Positions 9,401 through 17,568 of a stretch of 47,762 bases of DNA are shown here, in pieces. Positions within the stretch are counted from its first letter, which is position 1. Every line of letters starts with the position of its first letter. The notes under the pieces were generated by a model. It saw only the letters and a list, made by a program, of their open reading frames with translations. It had not been told where the DNA came from and searched no databases. The stretch spans positions 1-47,762 of the forward strand of contig JABCZK010000038.1 in NCBI GenBank assembly GCA_013289695.1, given 5' to 3'. The position numbers and the translations under genes were made by a program. The DNA comes from Acidobacteriota bacterium (GTDB lineage Bacteria > Acidobacteriota > Terriglobia > Acidiferrales > UBA7541).

Positions 9401-9841
9401 CAGAATATCGTCACGTGGCAGACTGGAACGCCGGTCACGGCGTATTTGGGCGGCACCGCGTCGGATAACGGGACGGGAGCCAGCTTCTCGCTGCGGCCCG
9501 ATCAGGTGGCCAATCCCGACCTGGGAATCTGCGGCGGCTCGCCTCTTGCGTTTTTCAATACTGCTGCGTTCGCAACGCCACCCTCCGGGGCATTCGGTAA
9601 CGAGCGCCGCGGCGCGATTGCAGGCCCCTGCAAGTTCAATTGGAATATGTCGCTGGCGAAGTCCTTTCGGTTTGGGCCGCGCGAGCGGCATCACCTGGAT
9701 ATTCGCTGGGAAGTTCAGAACCTTACGAACACGCCCGCGTTCTCCGGACTTTCGGCCACGCTGGGCTCTTCGTCACTGGGGCGCGTGACGAGCGCCGGCC
9801 CAATGCGTACCATGGACGTGATGGCGCGGTTTAATTTCTGA
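6404..9841 (+). CDS. TonB-dependent receptor, Oar-like, with Gly-rich linker
   Basis: This is a large outer-membrane receptor, 1145 residues from the GTG at 6404. The N-terminal domain (about 10-90: LVNGIVRTPEGTPVPAATVHL... AGPYRVETSQLGF) is a carboxypeptidase-regulatory-like fold. Residues about 105-300 are dominated by Gly, and no ordinary plug motif is obvious. From about 305 onward there is a long beta-barrel typical of acidobacterial receptors (ERFGGNVGGPLKIPHIYNG, DKTFFFVNYQHE, RVTSAGPMRTMDVMARFNF at the end). The frame stays open upstream to 6281 and encodes a perfect signal-peptide core, LLALFLFWLAGG, before the GTG, so the true start is probably upstream. No ATG/GTG/TTG exists there; an ATT at 6341 behind GAGGG is a candidate. 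The stop overlaps the next ATG (TGATG), so the VWFA gene is translationally coupled. Confidence 0.9.
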   Translation: MNWAQQPASAPQLVNGIVRTPEGTPVPAATVHLVNTETNKAWLGWTDESGKFEFPQIPAGPYRVETSQLGFANASLVVEIPVVPPGPIPIVLRVATVAELTAKPEAARAPRNPRPGGDAGNTNAAAGANAGADAGGGRRGGGGRGQTPAGVTNAIRAGLAGGGFEQTDLTDEGASGSGGATNTPVNEGTQIAAELPAGAGSSATSDSFLLQGTVGQGLAGNGPGGFGPNGLVPSNPAGEGGRGGQGPGGGRGGAGGPGGGPGGAGGFGGPGGGGMFGGSAGGGGGGSGGGMFGGGGRLNRQAVNRIRFSFYDHYENSVWDAKPYSITGNRVPKPSHYDERFGGNVGGPLKIPHIYNGSDKTFFFVNYQHETQSSALDNYSTVPTEAERTGNFCGLGITLFNPFSNFTGPRTPLGNGCQVPTINTAAAGLLAFYPIPNLPGTVQNYLLQTTVPVNSDTLNLHVLHTINSKFSLNGGYNLNSQRQNTFGNFLNTAGNSSTLSQSVTLGLAHNWTSHLVETTQLNWSRSRARILSDNSFVNNVAGDLGITGVSSEPLTFGIPQVNFTSFSALNDPVPSLVRNQTLRLSDSWKWVHGKHTLTLGGEMRRIQLNSEANPVPRGSFTFTGVLTSQLTATGQPVPATPQSEPIYELADFLLGLPYSTTVQFGPNIYLRSWDFIGYAQDDWRMTKQFTLLYGLRYEAATPAVDKYNQIANLDLNSTATAVDVVTPGGVGTFNGPYPRALIHGDYGNWAPRIGFAWLPRWIKPKTVIRGGYSIFYNVAIYNSLAQKYLSYEPPFATSENLITSGTQTLTLEDGFPSNSTITNRGGVNPFYKYGYAQIWTLGTETSFSQNWILDLTYTGTKGTDLDLLRAPNRAPLGTSPLNTQNSLQIPDANSFYFDQSGANSIYNALQVRLVHRFTRGVSFQAFYTFAKSLDNASTIGGTSAVVVQQDGNFAAERGLSSFDVRHQLRFLNLYELPFGEHHRLATHGWAEHALSNWRLQNIVTWQTGTPVTAYLGGTASDNGTGASFSLRPDQVANPDLGICGGSPLAFFNTAAFATPPSGAFGNERRGAIAGPCKFNWNMSLAKSFRFGPRERHHLDIRWEVQNLTNTPAFSGLSATLGSSSLGRVTSAGPMRTMDVMARFNF

Positions 9842-12165
9842 TGCGAGATATTGCTTACAAAGTCGCGACGCTTTGGTTGATGGCTGCCCTGGCTGCGGGA
9901 CCTTCTGTGGCTCAAGCGAGTCAAGCTCCTCAAGCACCTCAGGCGCAGCAGCAATCCGGCACCTCCGCGACTGGCCAGCCCAGCAGCCCGTCGAGCGCTC
10001 AATCAGGCAGCCAGTCTGCGCCAGTGGTGGTCGCGCCCCCCCCGCCAGCCCCGGCGCGCGCGCCGCAAACTCCGGCGCAGCAGGCCGCTCATCAGCCGTC
10101 CTCCGTTCTGCGCAGTTCGTCCGATCTGGTGCGCATTGATGTGGAAGTCACAGACAAATCCGGCAAGCCGATTAAAAACCTGTCGGCGAAACAATTCACG
10201 GTGACCGACGAAGGCAAGGCGCAGGCGATCACATCGTTTTCGTATGCCGACATCGAAGCAATCGAAACCGCGACGGCCGAGGACGACAAGCCGATCGTAG
10301 TCTCCGTTGATAATGAAGGGCCGAACTCGCCTTCCGCGGACGCCATCAGCGATGCCCTGCGCGACCGGCGCCTCATCGTGCTCTTCTTCGATCTCACTTC
10401 GATGCAGACCGACGACCTGATTCGCGCGCACGATGCAGCGGACAAATTCGTGAAACAGCAGATGACGAAGGCCGACGTGATTGCCGTGATCGTTTTCTCA
10501 ACGCGGCTCAACGTCCTCGCAAATTTCACCAACGACCGCACCGTCCTGAATAAAGCGATCGCGCAGCTCACGCCGGACAATTCCGCAAACCTCGCGAGCC
10601 CGCTCTACGCCGCGGCGCAGAATGGAGAATCCGACGTCCAGGAATACACCGGCGCGGCGTACACGCCGGATGAAACCGAGTTCAACGTGTTCAATACGGA
10701 CCAGAAGCTCGCGGCCGTCGAGGGCCTGGCCGACGTGCTGGGCGGAATCCCCGGAAGAAAAGCGATGGTGGAATTCACCGGCGGAATCACGCAAACCGGC
10801 GAGGAAAATCGCACGCAACTGCGCGCCGCGACAGATGCCGCGAATCGCGCGGATGTTTCCATTTATTCGATTGATTCCCGCGGGTTGCTCGCCGCGCCTC
10901 CCGGCGGCGACACCACAACGAATGCCGCGACCGGGACTTCGATGTTTACCGGCGCGTCCGTGTTTCATCAGACCGACCAGCGCGAAGACTCGCGCGACAC
11001 ACTGGCGACCCTTTCCACGGACACGGGCGGAAAAGCGTTTTTCGATTTGGGCGATCTAAGCGATGCCTTCCCTGCGATACAGCGCGACAACGGCGGCTAC
11101 TACCTGGTCGGCTACAACCTGGGCGCGGACGTAAAGCACGATGGCCGCTGGCGAGCCATTCGCGTGAAGGTCAACGTCCCGGGCGCGCACGTTCGCTTCC
11201 GCGACGGATATTACGCTCCGCGTGATTTTCAGCATTTGGAGAAGGAGGACCGCGATCAGCAACTGGCCGACGCGATTAATTCCGATCATCCCGTCGTTGA
11301 GCTTCCCGTCGCCGTCGAGACCGGCATCTTCCGGTTGAGCGCGACGCAAGCCTACGTTCCCATCGCGGCGAAACTTGCTTCAAGCGCGCTGGATTGGCCG
11401 CAAAAACACAATAAACAGCACACGGAATTCGATTTTGCGGTGGAAGTGCGCGCGGTGCCGGCAGGCCAGATCGTGGCGCAATTGCGCGATACGATTACCG
11501 TGAACCTGGATGCCGAACATTTCGAGCAGGTCCGTCACAGCAATCTGCTGTATCAGGGCGGAGTGGTACTGGCGCCGGGAAATTACCGGCTGAAATTTGT
11601 GGCGCGCGAAAATGAATCGGGAAAGATTGGCATGTTCGAGCAGAATCTGGTGGTGCCGGCCGCGCAGCCAGAGAAAGTGACGCTCAGTTCCGTATTGCTA
11701 TCGAGCCAGCTCGTGCCCATCGAGAAATCATCCGAGGTCGCCACCAAAGGCCAAGGCGCGCGCGCGAAAATCACCAGCTCGCCGCTCGACATGGAAGGAC
11801 AAAGAATCATTCCCAGCGTGACCAACTATTTCACGCAAGGGCAGACGCTGTACGTCTTCCTGCAAGCGTACTACCCGGAAAAAGCCGAGAAAAACGGCGC
11901 GTTCGATCCGAATTCGTTGCGCGCTGGCCTGGTATTTCTGCGCAACGGGATGCAGATGAACGCGACGCCCTTGATTCCGCCCGCGCAGGTGGATGCGAAA
12001 ACGCACAGCGTTTCGTTCCGCATCAGCTTGCCGCTGCAGAAGCTGCCCACGGGTAGATACACCGTTCAGGTCGTCGCCGTCGCGCCTGGGACGCAGCATT
12101 CAGCTTTCGGCCGAGCGTACCTGGCGCTGCAACAGACACCGCCGGCGGCAACGCCCAGCCCCTGA
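9841..12165 (+). CDS. VWFA-related secreted protein, acidobacterial type
   Basis: This 774-residue protein has a signal peptide (LWLMAALAAGPSVAQA) followed by a Gln/Ala/Pro/Ser-rich linker to about residue 95. Residues about 100-460 match the acidobacterial VWFA-related domain (TIGR03436-like): VRIDVEVTDKSGKPIKNLSA, a VWA core starting LIVLFFDLTSMQTDD, GGIPGRKAMVEFTGG, and the closing GGYYLVGYNLGADVKHDGRW with RFRDGYYAP. The usual DxSxS metal site is altered (DLTSM). The C-terminal 300 residues form further beta-rich domains of unknown function. Its ATG overlaps the receptor stop, so the two are co-made. A role as periplasmic or surface adhesion/assembly partner of the receptor is inference from coupling. 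Confidence 0.85.
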   Translation: MRDIAYKVATLWLMAALAAGPSVAQASQAPQAPQAQQQSGTSATGQPSSPSSAQSGSQSAPVVVAPPPPAPARAPQTPAQQAAHQPSSVLRSSSDLVRIDVEVTDKSGKPIKNLSAKQFTVTDEGKAQAITSFSYADIEAIETATAEDDKPIVVSVDNEGPNSPSADAISDALRDRRLIVLFFDLTSMQTDDLIRAHDAADKFVKQQMTKADVIAVIVFSTRLNVLANFTNDRTVLNKAIAQLTPDNSANLASPLYAAAQNGESDVQEYTGAAYTPDETEFNVFNTDQKLAAVEGLADVLGGIPGRKAMVEFTGGITQTGEENRTQLRAATDAANRADVSIYSIDSRGLLAAPPGGDTTTNAATGTSMFTGASVFHQTDQREDSRDTLATLSTDTGGKAFFDLGDLSDAFPAIQRDNGGYYLVGYNLGADVKHDGRWRAIRVKVNVPGAHVRFRDGYYAPRDFQHLEKEDRDQQLADAINSDHPVVELPVAVETGIFRLSATQAYVPIAAKLASSALDWPQKHNKQHTEFDFAVEVRAVPAGQIVAQLRDTITVNLDAEHFEQVRHSNLLYQGGVVLAPGNYRLKFVARENESGKIGMFEQNLVVPAAQPEKVTLSSVLLSSQLVPIEKSSEVATKGQGARAKITSSPLDMEGQRIIPSVTNYFTQGQTLYVFLQAYYPEKAEKNGAFDPNSLRAGLVFLRNGMQMNATPLIPPAQVDAKTHSVSFRISLPLQKLPTGRYTVQVVAVAPGTQHSAFGRAYLALQQTPPAATPSP

Positions 12166-12197
12166 GTGCGCAACATTTCTGAAGTGGCTGCAGCCAG

Positions 12198-13361
12198 CTA
12201 GCGGTCAATGTAGAAGCCTTCGCGCGTTTGCACCACGGAGTCCTTCTGCTTCGTGGTCAGCTGGATTTTGTGATAGCCCACGGCGGCGTCTGTTTTATCG
12301 GGTGTGTAGCCCAGCGCATATTGATTGCGCAGTTCCTCATCAATTTCCGCGTAAATCTGATCGATGGTCTCCTTCTTGGTAACTTCAAAGAAGCGCCCGC
12401 CGGTCTCCTTCGACAATTGCTGCAGAATTTTCTTTCCGTCGGGTCGCGTTTCTTGCGGATAGCGCCGGTGCCCGCCGCCCATACCGCCGCCTCCCATGCC
12501 GCCTCCGCCCATGTGGCCCCCGCCATAGCCTCCGCCGTTGCCGTGTTCGTCCTTGTCCGCGAAAAGTATGGAGTAAACGAGAGTGTCCGAGCGCTCAGCC
12601 GTTTCGATGGCATCGCGCAAAGTTTCCTTGCTGCCGCGATCCACGCCGTCGGAAAGAATAATGATCGCCTTGCGGCCCTGCTGCTTTTTCATCAGTTCGT
12701 CTGACGCCAGGTACACCGCGTCGTAAAGCAACGTGCCGCCTCCGCCATGGCCACGCGAGCCGCGTCCACCACCGCCGCCGCTGCTGCTGTCCGGATCGCT
12801 GCCCGACGAGCCGCCTCCGCCCGTCTGCGAGAATTGCGGCCTCCCGAGCTGGTCAAGCGACGCTTCCAATTTCTGACGCGAGGAAGTCAGGTCCTGCAGC
12901 AACTCCACTTCGCGGTCAAAGTGGATCACGAACGCCTTGTCCTTATCTTCGCGCAACAAATGATCCAGGAAAGCGTGACTGGCGTCGCGCTCCTGGTCCA
13001 GAACCCGGCGTTGGCTCATGCTGGTATCGACCAACAGTCCGAGAGTGAGGGGCAGATCGGAATCCGGCGCGAAATAGCTGATCGTTTGCGCATGGCCGTC
13101 CTGCTGCAACACAAAATCGTCCTTGGTCAAATTGCGGATCAGCTGCCCATGTTTATCGCGCACCGTGGCGAACATGGTCACCAGCTTCACGTTCACCGAA
13201 ATAGTCGGGCCTTGCTGCTGGCTGCGCAGCGGCGCGCCTGCGGGTAACAGGAAACCTACGCAAAGAACTAAACCGAATTTTCTCCATCCGAATGATTTCT
13301 GCATTGCGAATTTGCGTCCACACCCGCGCTCTCTCGCATGTGCCTGTTTTCCGTTGAGCAT
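12198..13361 (-). CDS. VWFA domain secreted protein with intact MIDAS
   Basis: About 387 residues from the ATG at 13361, which has GAGG ten bases upstream. The open frame extends to 13601, but that part is not protein-like. The signal peptide core is FGLVLCVGFLLPAGA. Then come NVKLVTMFATVRDKHGQLI and a von Willebrand A domain with the metal-ion site readable as DTSMS, a Thr in GGTLLYDAV and Asp in LSDGVDRGS. Two Gly-rich insertions interrupt it (about GGGGSSG...GGGGG and a GGGHMGGGGMGGGGM run). The end, NQYALGYTPDKTD...GFYIDR, is typical of acidobacterial VWFA proteins. Convergent with the previous VWFA gene, 32 bp apart. An alternative start is the ATG at 13304, which lacks a Shine-Dalgarno. 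Confidence 0.8.
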   Translation of the reverse strand: MLNGKQAHARERGCGRKFAMQKSFGWRKFGLVLCVGFLLPAGAPLRSQQQGPTISVNVKLVTMFATVRDKHGQLIRNLTKDDFVLQQDGHAQTISYFAPDSDLPLTLGLLVDTSMSQRRVLDQERDASHAFLDHLLREDKDKAFVIHFDREVELLQDLTSSRQKLEASLDQLGRPQFSQTGGGGSSGSDPDSSSGGGGGRGSRGHGGGGTLLYDAVYLASDELMKKQQGRKAIIILSDGVDRGSKETLRDAIETAERSDTLVYSILFADKDEHGNGGGYGGGHMGGGGMGGGGMGGGHRRYPQETRPDGKKILQQLSKETGGRFFEVTKKETIDQIYAEIDEELRNQYALGYTPDKTDAAVGYHKIQLTTKQKDSVVQTREGFYIDR

Positions 13362-13798
13362 GAACGTAACGCCTCTTCCCTCGCTCGCCGTGAATCGCCC
13401 GATCCGTTGTATGGACGCACTGCGGCCTATGTCGTTTCTAGTGGAAGATTCCTGTGCCAGCGCCGGAAAGTTCCATCTTTTTCGGCCGGTTTGGGACGCA
13501 GATTTACGCGGCAGCGCATTGACACGCCAAAGGAGGACAGGCCCGACACGCGACGGCGCGCAGCATAACCGAAGGAAAGCGCTTACCAAACAATTTTCCA
13601 TCCGCGCTCGAATTGAATACGACCCTTATTCCTGGACACTACCTCGACGCCCGGGCTTATTCTCCACTCTGCAAAACTGGACCAAACTTTCCGGCTAGCC
13701 ACACCGTAATGCTCGGGTCACAGACCGCGGATTCAGCGATTCCTTCGGCGCCGATTGGCGCTAGTGTGGTCCGTACCAAGAGGTCTTAGGAGACAATG
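13362..13798. promoter_or_regulatory. Divergent intergenic region, no gene seen
   Basis: 437 bp between the minus-strand VWFA gene and the plus-strand epimerase gene. The upstream extension of the VWFA frame covers part of it but has no family resemblance. Promoters for both genes should lie here; I see no unambiguous pair. Confidence 0.35.
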
Positions 13799-14962
13799 AT
13801 GGCAATACCGAACGCAAGGATTTCCGCGATGATCGCAGCGCTGCTTTTTCTTGGCGCCATGACGAGACTGCCTTATCCCACGACAGAGGCAAAATCGAAA
13901 ATGCAAAAGCAGGCGTTCGGCAAAATACAGGATGGGCAAAGCGTGGATTTGTACACCCTGACGAACAAGTATGGGATGACCGTTAGGATCAGCAACTTCG
14001 GAGGCACGCTTGTCTCGCTGGAGGTTCCGGACCGGGACGGAAAGCTGGGCGACGTGGTGTTGGGTTACGACAATCCCGCGGATTACGAGAACGGCAAAGC
14101 ACATTTTGGCGGCACGATTGGTCGCTATGCCAATCGCATCGCGCACGGCAAATTTACTCTGGACGGCGTCGTTTACACACTGCCGCTGAATAACGGCGAG
14201 AACACCTTGCACGGCGGTATCCGCGGCTTTGACAAGCATGTATGGTCGGCAAAAGATGTTTCCAGCAGCGCGGGCGAGGCGCTGGAATTAAATTACGTGA
14301 GCAAAGACCGCGAAGAGGGCTTTCCCGGAACGTTGACCGTAAAAGCCGTTTACACCCTTCTTGCGGATCAGAACGCGGTGAGGATCGATTACACGGCGAC
14401 CACGGACAAGGACACCGTACTCAATCTGACGAACCACTCCTATTTCAATCTCGCCGGACAAGGCAATGGCGATATTCTGCAGCACCAGCTCACTCTGTAC
14501 GCCAGCCAGTTCACCCCCATTGACGCGACGCTCATCCCCACCGGCAAACTTCAGGACGTGCACAACACGCCTTTCGATTTCCTGCACCCGATGGCGATCA
14601 GCGTGCGCATCAACATGGATGACCAGCAGTTGAAATTAGGCAGAGGCTACGACCACAACTGGGTGCTGGACAAGAGATCACCAAGCTCGTTGTCTCCCGC
14701 GGCCCGCGCGTACGATCCGCAGAGCGGGCGCGTTCTGGAAGTTTCCACCACCGAACCGGGCATGCAGTTCTACACAGGGAATTTTCTGGACGGCACGGAT
14801 CACGGCAAGAATGGAAAAGTGTACGGCTACCGCTCCGCGTTCTGCCTGGAAACTCAGCATTTTCCCGATTCGCCCAATCACAAGGATTTCCCTTCGACGG
14901 TTCTGAAACCGGGGAAGACATTTCGCTCTACTTCGATCTATAATTTTTCCGTGCAAAAGTAA
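13799..14962 (+). CDS. galM: Aldose 1-epimerase (mutarotase), exported
   Basis: This 387-residue enzyme interconverts alpha and beta anomers of hexoses. A hydrophobic N terminus (ISAMIAALLFLGAMTRL) suggests export, unlike the cytoplasmic enzyme of enterics. Family blocks are clear: NRIAHGKFTLDG, NNGENTLHGG, the catalytic His in LTNHSYFNLAG, substrate Asp in YDHNWVLD, and the catalytic Glu in FCLETQHFPDSPNH. Two consecutive ATGs exist (13796, 13799); AGGAG at 13788-13792 fits the second better. Exported mutarotases usually assist periplasmic sugar degradation, which suits a polysaccharide-using acidobacterium. Monocistronic, or loosely grouped with the following aldo/keto reductase 170 bp downstream. 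Confidence 0.92.
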   Translation: MAIPNARISAMIAALLFLGAMTRLPYPTTEAKSKMQKQAFGKIQDGQSVDLYTLTNKYGMTVRISNFGGTLVSLEVPDRDGKLGDVVLGYDNPADYENGKAHFGGTIGRYANRIAHGKFTLDGVVYTLPLNNGENTLHGGIRGFDKHVWSAKDVSSSAGEALELNYVSKDREEGFPGTLTVKAVYTLLADQNAVRIDYTATTDKDTVLNLTNHSYFNLAGQGNGDILQHQLTLYASQFTPIDATLIPTGKLQDVHNTPFDFLHPMAISVRINMDDQQLKLGRGYDHNWVLDKRSPSSLSPAARAYDPQSGRVLEVSTTEPGMQFYTGNFLDGTDHGKNGKVYGYRSAFCLETQHFPDSPNHKDFPSTVLKPGKTFRSTSIYNFSVQK

Positions 14963-15131
14963 GTCGCGACGGAAAGTTATTCAACGATGCCTGCGGCCAG
15001 GGCGAACACCTTGCAAGCGGCAATACCGTGTATCTTAGGACGGCTGAGAACATCGCCGCCGTGATCGCGGTGCTTCCGGCAGGTCGAATCCTGAGCCTCG
15101 GCCATCATCGGTTCCCGGAGAAGAAATAAAC

Positions 15132-16115
15132 GTGGAATATCGCGCGCTCGGCCGCACCGGTTGGAAGGTCTCGGAAGTAAGCTTCGGAGCGTGGGCCATC
15201 GGCGGCTCGTGGGGCCACGTCTCTGACGACGAGGCCATGGCAGCCCTGCGTAATGGGGTGGATTGCGGCGTCAATTTCTTCGATACGGCCGACGTTTACG
15301 GCGACGGCCGCAGCGAGCGGCTGATCGCCGGCCTGAAAAAAAATTACAAGAAGGACATCATCGTCGCCACCAAAGCTGGCCGGCGCCTGCCGAAGCAGTC
15401 TGTGGCCGGCTACAGCGCCGCGAACCTTGCGGCGTGGGTGGATGACAGCCTGCGCAATCTCGCCACCGACGCGCTCGACCTGCTGCAACTGCACTGCCCG
15501 CCGACCGAACTTTACTTCCAGCCCGAAGCTTTCGATATTCTCGATCGCATGGTGAAAGCAGGCAAGCTGCGCTATTACGGCGTCAGCGTGGAAAAAGTTG
15601 ACGAGGCGCTGAAAGCTATCGAGTACCCGAACGTCCAGAGCGTGCAAATTATTTTCAATTGTTTCCGCCAGCGGCCTGCGGACGATTTTTTTCTGCAAGC
15701 CCAGCGAAAAAAAGTGGGAATCCTGGCGCGCGTCCCGCTCGCCAGCGGCCTGTTGACCGGAAAACTTCGCCGCGATTCCACTTTCGCGCCGGACGATCAT
15801 CGCAACTTCAACCGGCACGGCGAAGCATTTGACGTGGGCGAGACTTTTTCCGGCGTGGACTACGATACCGGTCTGGACGCGGTCGAGGAACTCCGCGCGT
15901 TGCTGCCTCCCGGCGTCACCTTGAGCCAGTTCGCGCTGCGCTGGATTCTCATGTTCGACGCAGTCGCCTGCGCCATCCCCGGCGGCAAACGCCCCGATCA
16001 GGTTTCCGACAACTGCCGCGCTTCAGGCCTGCCTCCGCTCAGTGCGGAGGCCATGGCCGCGATACGTCACATCTACGATGCGCGGTTCGGCGCAGCTCTG
16101 CAGCATCGCTGGTAG
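15132..16115 (+). CDS. Aldo/keto reductase
   Basis: This 327-residue NADP-dependent oxidoreductase has the AKR TIM-barrel pattern. It shows FFDTADVYGDGRSE with the catalytic Asp and Tyr, Lys in IVATKAGRR, and His in LLQLHCPPTE. The nucleotide-binding end reads AIPGGKRPDQVSDN. The start is a GTG at 15132 with GGAG about eleven bases upstream. Members of this group (L-galactose dehydrogenase-like / YhdN-like) reduce carbonyls of sugars and small aldehydes, but the substrate cannot be read from the sequence. It converges on the siroheme methyltransferase gene, with 59 bp between the stops. Confidence 0.9.
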   Translation: MEYRALGRTGWKVSEVSFGAWAIGGSWGHVSDDEAMAALRNGVDCGVNFFDTADVYGDGRSERLIAGLKKNYKKDIIVATKAGRRLPKQSVAGYSAANLAAWVDDSLRNLATDALDLLQLHCPPTELYFQPEAFDILDRMVKAGKLRYYGVSVEKVDEALKAIEYPNVQSVQIIFNCFRQRPADDFFLQAQRKKVGILARVPLASGLLTGKLRRDSTFAPDDHRNFNRHGEAFDVGETFSGVDYDTGLDAVEELRALLPPGVTLSQFALRWILMFDAVACAIPGGKRPDQVSDNCRASGLPPLSAEAMAAIRHIYDARFGAALQHRW

Positions 16116-16174
16116 AAATCCGCGAGAACCAACTTACGACGCCTGCCATTCTTTAGTTTGGGGAGCTGCGAGAC

Positions 16175-16951
16175 TTAAATCACCATCGGTCGTGAAGTTC
16201 TCTCAGCATTTTCCACGCCGATCCGAAATTCCCGGCCGATCTCTTCCGCCACTTCCGCCACCACGCGCCCCACTACCATAATCGCCGGGGCCGGCAGCGT
16301 GGCTTCGTCGGCCAGCTTCGCCAGTATCGTCGAACGAATCGCCTGATCTTTTGCGGACGCATGCGACACAATCGCGCAAGGCATGTCCTCCGGCCATCCG
16401 GCATCGCGCAACTGCTGCCTCACACGAGCGTAGTCGGTCCCCGGCATGTAGATCACTAGCGTCGTGTTGCTGGAAATTCCGGCCCACTGAATCGAACGAT
16501 TGTCGCTGTCGCGCTGAATCGTAGTGAACAGCACCTGCGAAGCAACGCGTCGGTCCGTAAGTGAAAATCGCGCGGCAGCTGCGGCGGCGAATCCCGCAGT
16601 AATGCCCGGAACGATTTCGAACTCCACGCCCGCTTCCCGCAAAGCGGCGATTTCTTCGCCCGCGCGGCCAAAAAACAAAGGGTCGCCGCCCTTCAATCGC
16701 ACTACTACTTTGTGTGACTTCGCGTAGGAAATCATCAGTGCGTTGATTTCTTCCTGCGTCAGCAATTTCGTGCCGCAGCGTTTACCAACGTCAATCCGCT
16801 CCGCCCCGGCGGCAGCCAGCGCCAACACTTCGCGGCTCACCAGCGCGTCATGCAGCACAATGTTCGCCCGGCCCAGAATTTTCGCCGCCTTCAACGTGAG
16901 CAGCTCAGGATCTCCCGGACCACCGCCCACCAGATAAACTTTGCCCTTCAT
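16175..16951 (-). CDS. cobA: Uroporphyrinogen-III C-methyltransferase (SUMT)
   Basis: This 258-residue enzyme methylates uroporphyrinogen III twice with S-adenosylmethionine to give precorrin-2, the first step to siroheme. The glycine motif near the N terminus (VYLVGGGPGDPELLTLKA), the second motif (VVRLKGGDPLFFGRAGEE) and EFEIVPGITAGFAAAA are all intact. The ATG at 16951 overlaps the stop of the preceding gene as ATGA and has AGGAG eight bases upstream, so I use it rather than the upstream extension to 17107. It is the last gene of the sulfite-reductase operon, supplying the prosthetic group of the first gene product. Confidence 0.93.
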   Translation of the reverse strand: MKGKVYLVGGGPGDPELLTLKAAKILGRANIVLHDALVSREVLALAAAGAERIDVGKRCGTKLLTQEEINALMISYAKSHKVVVRLKGGDPLFFGRAGEEIAALREAGVEFEIVPGITAGFAAAAAARFSLTDRRVASQVLFTTIQRDSDNRSIQWAGISSNTTLVIYMPGTDYARVRQQLRDAGWPEDMPCAIVSHASAKDQAIRSTILAKLADEATLPAPAIMVVGRVVAEVAEEIGREFRIGVENAERTSRPMVI

Positions 16952-17565
16952 GAATGGCTCCTGCCAATTAATCCCCTCTCGCCTTCGTGTAAAAATTTCT
17001 CGAACATTTCCTCGCTCGCCAGCTGGTGCAAGTACCGCTTCGTTTCTTCGGGATCTTTCCCTTCGCTGCGCAGGAATTTGCGCGCCGCGCCCAGCCATTC
17101 CAGCCACGGTTCGTATTCCGGGCCGAATTGCGCTTCGAGTTCGCGGCGCAGCCGCTGCGCCAGTGCCGGGCTCTGCCCTTCGGTGGAAATCGCAATCTGC
17201 AAAGCGCCGCGCCGCACCACCGCGGGATAATAGAAGTGGCAGAATTCCGGATCATCCACCACGTTGCATAAAATTCCGTCCGTCTCGCATTGCCGAAACA
17301 CTTCGTGATTCAGCAGCGGCGAAGACGTTCCCGCCACCACCAGAAAAGCGCCGCACAAATCTTCCGCGGCAAATTCCTTTTCCTGCCATTCGATTTGCCC
17401 GGCGCGCGCCCACGCCGCAACGGACTCCGTAACTTCCGGCGCAATTACGACGACATGTGCCTCCGCCGCGAGCAAACTCTGTACTTTCGATTCCGCGATC
17501 GCGCCACCGCCCACGACCACGCAGAGGCGCCCGCGCAGTTTCAGCGAAATGGGAAACAGAGGCAT
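16948..17565 (-). CDS. Precorrin-2 dehydrogenase / sirohydrochlorin ferrochelatase
   Basis: This 205-residue protein corresponds to the N-terminal half of CysG (Met8/CysG-N-like). It begins MPLFPISLKLRGRLCVVVGGG, with the NAD-binding GGG motif and AESKVQSLL, then CNVVDDPEFCHFYYPAVVRRG and ISTEGQSPALAQRLRREL, all signatures of the family. It would oxidise precorrin-2 to sirohydrochlorin and probably insert Fe to make siroheme. It starts three bases after the reductase stop region, with GAAGG upstream, and its own stop overlaps cobA. The enteric fusion is therefore split here into two coupled genes. Confidence 0.92.
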   Translation of the reverse strand: MPLFPISLKLRGRLCVVVGGGAIAESKVQSLLAAEAHVVVIAPEVTESVAAWARAGQIEWQEKEFAAEDLCGAFLVVAGTSSPLLNHEVFRQCETDGILCNVVDDPEFCHFYYPAVVRRGALQIAISTEGQSPALAQRLRRELEAQFGPEYEPWLEWLGAARKFLRSEGKDPEETKRYLHQLASEEMFEKFLHEGERGLIGRSHS

Positions 17566-17568
17566 CGC

